64,000 nucleotides of DNA, taken from Longimicrobium sp. GTDB lineage: Bacteria > Gemmatimonadota > Gemmatimonadetes > Longimicrobiales > Longimicrobiaceae. Positions within the stretch are counted from its first letter, which is position 1; each line of letters starts with the position of its first letter. A program made the translations under genes and the position numbers. The notes beneath the pieces were generated by a model that saw nothing but the letters and a program-made list of their open reading frames with translations, had not been told where the DNA came from and ran no database searches. Below, one piece after another: positions 59,634-64,000 of this stretch. The stretch lies in contig NZ_DASVSF010000110.1 of NCBI RefSeq assembly GCF_036388275.1, forward strand, positions 124,001 through 188,000, in the 5' to 3' direction.

Positions 59634-60713
59634 TCAGGCGGATGCCATCACGTGCGGCTCGACGAGCGCGCGGGGAGCGGGGTCGGGGTGGGGACGGCCG
59701 AAGAGGAAGCCCTGCAGCAGGTCTGCCCCCAGCTCCGTCATCAGCCGCCACTCGTCGTGCGTTTCCACGCCCTCGGCGAGGGCGAGCTTGCCGTTGTCCT
59801 GCGCCAGCTTCACCAGCGAGGCGCACACGTCGCGGTGGAATGCGGAGCCGGGGGCGCGCGACACCAGCTCGCGATCGATCTTGATGAGGTCGGGGCTCAG
59901 GTCGGCCATCATCGCCAGGCCGCTGTACCCGCTGCCCACGTCGTCGAGCGCCACCTTGAACCCCTTCTCACGGTAGTACGCCAGCAGCGTGCGCAGCTGC
60001 ACGGGATCCACCCGTTCCGTCTCCACCACCTCGAAGATGATGTTGCCCGGCTGCAGCCCCGCCTGCGCGGCGGCGCGCACGGTCGTCCGCAGGCAGAACT
60101 CGGGGCGGTAGATGGAGGTGGGAAGAAAGTTGATGAGCACGTGGCAGTCGGCCGGAAGCCCCGCCGCGCCGGCGCGCCGCAGGTGAAGCTCGCGCACCTG
60201 CCGGTCGAGCATGAACGTCAGCTGCTCCTGCTGCGCCCATTCCAGCAGGGTGCCGGGGGAGACGATGGCCCCGTCCTCGCCGCGTCCGCGCATCAGGCAC
60301 TCGTAGCCCCACAGCTCCAGCGCGCCCGCCCGGAAGATGGGCTGGAACCAGCTCTCGATGCGCCCCTCGGCCAGCATGGCGGGGAGCGGCGAGCTGTCGG
60401 CCGGCACCATGTCCGAAAGCCGGCCAGCGTGCAGAAGCGTGACGAGCTGCTCCTCGAGCGCAACGCCGCGCCGCGCCCAGGCGGCGCGCAGCTCGCCGAA
60501 GCGGGCGAAGTCCAGCTCGGTGCGAAGGAACGAGGCCACCTGCGCGATGCCCGACCAGCGCGACCCGCTGCCGACTTCCACGCGAACGGCCCCCAGCGAC
60601 GGATGAACGGCCCAGTCGTCCCCGGACGCGAACTCCGTCAATTCCGGGTAGCGGTCCAGCCCCGGGGCCAGCACCACCAGGCTTCGTGCGTCCGTCCTGC
60701 ACTCACAGATCAT
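59634..60713 (-). CDS. EAL-domain protein (c-di-GMP phosphodiesterase-like)
   Basis: A 359-residue protein. Residues 1-110 are a domain of unknown type (LVVLAPGLDRYPELTEFASG). The EAL domain follows: the signature position reads ESWFQPIF (Glu kept, A-L replaced by S-W), then CHVLINFLPTSIY (Asn), IIFEVVETE (Glu), FKVALDDVGSGYSGL (Asp-Asp), LIKIDRELV (Lys), LALAEGVETHDEW (Glu) and LLQGFLFGRP. The main metal and catalytic residues look present, so it may hydrolyse c-di-GMP, but the altered EAL triplet makes activity uncertain. It has no transmembrane segment and is a single-gene unit. Confidence 0.85.
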   Translation of the reverse strand: MICECRTDARSLVVLAPGLDRYPELTEFASGDDWAVHPSLGAVRVEVGSGSRWSGIAQVASFLRTELDFARFGELRAAWARRGVALEEQLVTLLHAGRLSDMVPADSSPLPAMLAEGRIESWFQPIFRAGALELWGYECLMRGRGEDGAIVSPGTLLEWAQQEQLTFMLDRQVRELHLRRAGAAGLPADCHVLINFLPTSIYRPEFCLRTTVRAAAQAGLQPGNIIFEVVETERVDPVQLRTLLAYYREKGFKVALDDVGSGYSGLAMMADLSPDLIKIDRELVSRAPGSAFHRDVCASLVKLAQDNGKLALAEGVETHDEWRLMTELGADLLQGFLFGRPHPDPAPRALVEPHVMASA

Positions 60714-60841
60714 CGCTCGTCATCCTCGCGCATCGATTTCCCGCATTGTTGAAGCGCATAGATAATACAAACATTAGACCACTAATCCGAGTGCCGCGAT
60801 CGCGGACACCCTTCTGCCACCCTTGGTTCGGGATCGACGAA

Positions 60842-60873
60842 GAGAGCCGTCCACTCTCTCGCGGACGGCTCTC
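60842..60873 (-). terminator. Terminator of the receiver gene
   Basis: Arms GAGAGCCGTCC / GGACGGCTCTC around a 10-base loop, 23 bases beyond the receiver stop codon. Confidence 0.75.
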
Positions 60874-60895
60874 GTTGTGATTCGAACCCGGGCGC

Positions 60896-61405
60896 TCAGG
60901 CGGCGTGCCGACCGCTTTCCAGCCACTCGCGGACCTTGGTGAGGAACGAGCGTACGTCGATGGGCTTGGGCACCAGGTCGTCGCAGCCCGCGTCCATCAC
61001 CCGGTCGCGCGCGCCCTCCATGGCCGTCAGGGCGATGATGGGCACCGTGCGCAGGGCGGGCACCTCGCGGATTTCGCGGGTGGCCTGCAGCCCGTCCACC
61101 CGCGGCATCATCATGTCCATCAGGATGATGTCGGGGGTCTCGGCCAGGGCGCACTCCACCGCTTCGCGGCCGTTGGTGGCCTCTACGACGCGGTAGCCGA
61201 ACGCATCGAGCAGCGTGCGAAGGGCGTCGCGGCTGTCCTCGTGGTCTTCGGCCAGCAGCACCACGGGGCGCGCTTCGCCGTCCACGACGTCGTCCTCGGG
61301 TGGCTGCACGGGCGACATCCGCGGCGCGCGCGTCTTGCGCGGCCTGTCGGACGAGGAACGGAGGTCGGGCGCCTCGGGATGCGAGAGCGACGGGGCAGCC
61401 ATCAC
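60896..61405 (-). CDS. Stand-alone receiver-domain protein
   Basis: A 169-residue protein: a 45-residue disordered N terminus, then a receiver domain with VVLLAEDHEDSRDALRTLLD (Glu-Asp pair), phospho-acceptor Asp in IILMDMMMPRVDG, Thr in IIALTAME and Lys in LVPKPIDVRSF. No output domain. Similar Cheyl-type receivers act with hybrid kinases; no kinase adjoins it. The start could be shortened to the internal ATG before SPVQPPED. Confidence 0.85.
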   Translation of the reverse strand: MMAAPSLSHPEAPDLRSSSDRPRKTRAPRMSPVQPPEDDVVDGEARPVVLLAEDHEDSRDALRTLLDAFGYRVVEATNGREAVECALAETPDIILMDMMMPRVDGLQATREIREVPALRTVPIIALTAMEGARDRVMDAGCDDLVPKPIDVRSFLTKVREWLESGRHAA

Positions 61406-61599
61406 GCGGATACGCGGGAAACGGGGCCTGCGGGAAGGGGATCGTGTGCCGATCCTTGCAAGCTCGTTACAAGCAATTCGTATGCCTGCCGCTTAGCACG
61501 ATCGGGCGGAAAACGGCTGATGGGCGGCGGGTGGCGGGCACCTGGCGGGCAGCGTACAATCCGGGCTCCACCCAAAGCGACATCATCGAAGGGACGGGC

Positions 61600-62022
61600 A
61601 TGCCGCGGATGCAGCTGACCAGGAAGGTGCGCTTCAGCGCGGCCCACCGGTACCATCGGCCGGAGTGGACCGACGAGCAGAACCGCGAGGCGTTCGGCCC
61701 GTGCGCCAACCCGCACGGGCACGGGCACGACTACCTGCTGGAGGTGACGGTGGAGGGTGAAGTGGACCCGGTCACCGGATTTTCGGTGGATCTCGGGCGG
61801 CTGGATGCCGTGCTGCGCGACGAAGTGATCGTTCCGTTCGATCACCAGCACCTGAACCACGTGGTTCCCGAGTTCGCGCCCGGCGGGCTGATCCCCACCT
61901 CGGAGAACATCCTGCTGCTGATCTCGCGCCGGCTGGCTCCCCGGCTTCACGACGTAAGCGTGGTGCGGCTGCGGCTACACGAGAACCCCGACTTCTACGT
62001 GGACTACGCGCCTGGCGGGTAG
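61600..62022 (+). CDS. 6-pyruvoyl-tetrahydropterin synthase / QueD family
   Basis: A 140-residue PTPS-family enzyme. Zinc histidines lie in KVRFSAAHRYH and in NPHGHGHDYLLEV; the catalytic Cys is in FGPCANPHG; further family marks are DPVTGFSVDLGRLDAVLRDE, FDHQHLNHV and PTSENILLLI with the glutamate that binds the pterin. The family makes 6-carboxytetrahydropterin for queuosine or 6-pyruvoyl-tetrahydropterin; the sequence alone does not decide, and no other queuosine genes are adjacent. The ATG at 61600 was chosen; an internal ATG three codons later is possible. Confidence 0.9.
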   Translation: MPRMQLTRKVRFSAAHRYHRPEWTDEQNREAFGPCANPHGHGHDYLLEVTVEGEVDPVTGFSVDLGRLDAVLRDEVIVPFDHQHLNHVVPEFAPGGLIPTSENILLLISRRLAPRLHDVSVVRLRLHENPDFYVDYAPGG

Positions 62023-62103
62023 GGCCCTCACCCGGCCGCGCTGACACGCGTGCCACCCTCTCCCACAAACAGCGTGGGAGAGGGGGTACACTTCAGGGCT
62101 GGG
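62022..62103 (+). repeat. 82-base direct repeat, copy 1
   Basis: Begins GGGCCCTCACCCGGCCGCGC right at the stop of the PTPS gene and contains the family C hairpin CCCTCTCCCAC..GTGGGAGAGGG. It is identical but for one base to 62356-62437. Confidence 0.85.
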
Positions 62104-62139
62104 GCTCGAAAACGGTTCGGTGCTCGGGCGGGCGCCCCC

Positions 62140-62200
62140 CCATCCTCAGCCCTTCCCCCGCAAACTGCGCGGGGGAAGGGAGCCAGTGTGGAGTTCACCC
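62140..62200. repeat. Family C unit between the direct repeats
   Basis: CCCTTCCCCCGCAAACTGCG CGGGGGAAGGG hairpin, near 62150-62182. The rest of 62200-62355 has text close to family B (GTCATCCTGAGGCCCAGGCG) but no gene. Confidence 0.55.
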
Positions 62201-62355
62201 AAGCAGCGTTGCCACGCCCCACCTTGTCATCCTGAGGCCCAGGCGCGCCGAGTCTGCCCGCATCACATTCTTCGCGGGCCGAAGGATCTAGCCCTGTGCC
62301 ACTTCTCAGCCAGGGCGCGGCAGCGGTCGCGGAAGCCGAGGCCTCGGCTCCCGTG

Positions 62356-62437
62356 GGGCCCTCACCCGGCCGCGCTGACACGCGTGCTACCCTCTCCCAC
62401 AAACAGCGTGGGAGAGGGGGTACACTTCAGGGCTGGG
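62356..62437 (+). repeat. 82-base direct repeat, copy 2
   Basis: Second copy of the unit at 62022-62103 (one mismatch, C to T at 62387 region). The gap 62023-62600 has no supported gene. Confidence 0.85.
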
Positions 62438-62600
62438 TTGCGCATCCAACTCGTTGCCGCGCCACAATCTGTCATCCGCGCCCCGGCCCTGCCCACACCG
62501 CATTCTTCGCGGCGCCGAAGGATGTAGTGTAGTGCCGCTGAGGTTCCGTGCTGATTCAGCAGCCATCGCGCGATACGAAAATACCTGATCCGGCGTCACG

Positions 62601-63308
62601 TCACTCGCACGCGAAGCGATACCCGGCCTTGCGCACGGTCAGGATATGGCGCGGCCGGGCCGGGTCTTCCTCCAGCTTTCTCCGCAGCTCCGCCACGTGG
62701 TAGTCCACGGTGCGCGTGAGCACGGCCGCCGAATGCCCCCACACCTCGCGCAGGAGCTCGAGCCGCGTGACGACGGCCCCTCCGCGGTCGATCAGCGCGA
62801 TGAGGAGATCGTACTCCCGGGGGGCCAGCTCCACGGGGACTCCGTCGCACGTCACCGCGCGGGCGTCGCGGCGCAGCTCCACGCGTCCGAAGCGCTCGGG
62901 CGCCGGGCGCCGGGCCCCGGCTGGCGCCGCGGGGGGCGCGTCGCGCTGGGCGCGCCGCAGGAGCGCCGCCACGCGCGCGGCCAGCTCGTGGCGTCCAAAC
63001 GGCTTGGTAACGTAGTCGTCCGCGCCCAACTGCAGCCCCTGGACCTTGTCCATCTCCTCGCCCTGGGCGGTCAGGATCAGCACCGGAACGGCCGACCCCT
63101 CCTCGCGCAGGGTGCGCAGGATCCGGTGCCCTCCGAATCCGGGTAGCATCAGGTCCAGCACGATCAGGTCGGCGCCGCAGACGCGGCCGAGCTCCAGCCC
63201 GGAAGGGCCGTCCGCGGCCTCCACCACCTCGTGCCCCTCCAGCTCCAGGATCCGGCGGAGCCCCAGGCGCATGTTCGCGTTGTCCTCCACCACCAGGATT
63301 CGGCTCAT
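62601..63308 (-). CDS. OmpR-family response regulator
   Basis: A 235-residue regulator. Receiver domain: ILVVEDNANMRLGLRRILEL, phospho-acceptor in LIVLDLMLPGFGG, Thr in VLILTAQGEEMDKVQ and Lys in YVTKPFGRHEL. A Pro/Ala linker leads to an OmpR/PhoB winged helix: VELAPREYDLLIALIDRGGA, VTRLELLREVWG, RTVDYHVAELRRKLEEDPAR and ILTVRKAGYRFACE. It is transcribed after the kinase gene, with a four-base overlap, and forms a two-component system with it. Target genes are unknown. Confidence 0.93.
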   Translation of the reverse strand: MSRILVVEDNANMRLGLRRILELEGHEVVEAADGPSGLELGRVCGADLIVLDLMLPGFGGHRILRTLREEGSAVPVLILTAQGEEMDKVQGLQLGADDYVTKPFGRHELAARVAALLRRAQRDAPPAAPAGARRPAPERFGRVELRRDARAVTCDGVPVELAPREYDLLIALIDRGGAVVTRLELLREVWGHSAAVLTRTVDYHVAELRRKLEEDPARPRHILTVRKAGYRFACE

Positions 63309-64000
63309 CGGGCGACGCTCTCCCGCCGCGGCACGGTGTAGCCCGCCGGCCGGCCGGCGGGGCCGGGCGGAAGCTCCACCACGAAGCGGGCGCCGCCTCC
63401 GGGCGCGCTCTCCGCGCGCACCGAGCCGTACTGCTGGTGCGCCATCTCGCGCGCCACCGCCAGCCCGATCCCGCTGCCGCCGGTCTGCCCGTCGGCGTGG
63501 TGAGGCATGCGGTGGAAGGGCTTGAAGATGCGCTCCCGCTCCGCGTCAGGCACGCCGCTCCCCTCATCGTCCACGGCGATGCACGCGCGCTCGCCGCACC
63601 GGAAGGTGTGCAGGGTGACGGTCTGCCCGCCGGGGCCGTACTTGGCGGCGTTGCCGATCAGGTTCAGCAGGATGTGCCTCAGCGCCAGGGGGTCCGCCAC
63701 GGCCCACACCTCTTCCTCCCGCCGGAAGCGGAGCGCCGTCCCCGCGCGTTCGCACAGGGGGCGGATCATGCCGATGGCGCGCTCCACCTCCTCGCCCAGC
63801 TCCACCGGCACCGCCTGGGCTCCGCGGCGCGCGCCGGCGGGGCGGGAAAAAGCGAGCAGCGTTTCTACGAAGTGGGTGAGGCGCTGCGCCTCCTCGGCCA
63901 CGATCCCGGCGAAGTGCCGCCGCTCCAGCGCGTCCGCCTCGTCGCCGGAGGCCAGGATCTCGGCGAAGAGGCGGATCTGGGCGAGCGGGGTGCGGAGCTC
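63305..64000 (-). CDS. Sensor histidine kinase, 5' part beyond the window
   Basis: The C-terminal 231 residues of a histidine kinase. The window edge reads ELRTPLAQIRLFAEILASGD, so the phosphorylated His is just outside. Then QRLTHFVETLLAFSR completes HisKA. The ATPase domain has HILLNLIGNAAKYGPGGQTV (N box), DDEGSGVPDAERERIFKPFH and GGSGIGLAVAREMAHQQYGS (G boxes). It is the partner of the OmpR regulator downstream. Its sensor domain is not visible. Confidence 0.92.
   Translation of the reverse strand, partial: ELRTPLAQIRLFAEILASGDEADALERRHFAGIVAEEAQRLTHFVETLLAFSRPAGARRGAQAVPVELGEEVERAIGMIRPLCERAGTALRFRREEEVWAVADPLALRHILLNLIGNAAKYGPGGQTVTLHTFRCGERACIAVDDEGSGVPDAERERIFKPFHRMPHHADGQTGGSGIGLAVAREMAHQQYGSVRAESAPGGGARFVVELPPGPAGRPAGYTVPRRESVAR

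Overview
This is a GC-rich bacterial chromosome window. A DUF5916 outer-membrane protein, a SusD-like lipoprotein, a pinensin-type lanthipeptide leader, many ArsR/SRPBCC pairs and abundant GC-rich intergenic repeats together suggest Gemmatimonadota, plausibly Longimicrobium or a relative. That placement is inference, because no rRNA gene lies in the window.

Layout. Positions 1-3.2 kb carry a truncated thiolase and small minus-strand genes ending in an ArsR/SRPBCC/SRPBCC operon with a clear palindromic operator. At 3.6-10.3 kb a BlaI/M56 (BlaR1-type) signalling pair with a near-perfect operator is followed by a secreted protein built from the same 29-residue repeat that forms the sensor's C-terminal domain, and then by a DUF5916 outer-membrane protein. 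At 10.9-14.2 kb three exported proteins lie in a row; two of them are rich in His/Met and share a C-terminal module.

About 14.6-31.5 kb looks like an integrative mobilizable element. It has a tyrosine recombinase at the left end, a MobP-type relaxase with a MobC-like partner and a candidate oriT stem, an excisionase-like protein at the right end, and a 13-bp direct repeat at both edges. Its cargo includes two stand-alone receiver proteins, two paralogous TPR proteins, an AP2-like protein, small operon genes and two exported proteins. No type IV secretion genes are seen.

At 31.7-43.9 kb the core resumes: a BNR-repeat/MoaD-like pair, a bicovalent FAD oxidoreductase, a GH15 glycosidase, then the fatty-acid cluster yceD-like, rpmF, plsX, fabH, fabD, fabG, acpP, fabF. 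That cluster has a consensus promoter placed so close to the first ATG that the mRNA is probably leaderless, and it ends in a strong terminator. At 44-51.5 kb are a putative metalloprotease-like protein, an L,D-transpeptidase, a SusD-like lipoprotein, a double-PAS histidine kinase and a divergent regulator/small-gene pair.

At 51.5-58.5 kb a FAD amine oxidase and a possible heme-binding protein are followed by a truncated paralog of the small gene at 51.3 kb. Next comes a degraded copy of the 3' end of a uvrA-like gene, then an orphan lanthipeptide-like precursor, then the intact uvrA-like gene. The last 5.5 kb carry a second ArsR/SRPBCC unit with a probable leaderless promoter, an EAL protein, a receiver protein, a 6-pyruvoyl-tetrahydropterin-synthase homolog and a two-component system that runs off the window. 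No tRNA, rRNA or CRISPR array was recognised.
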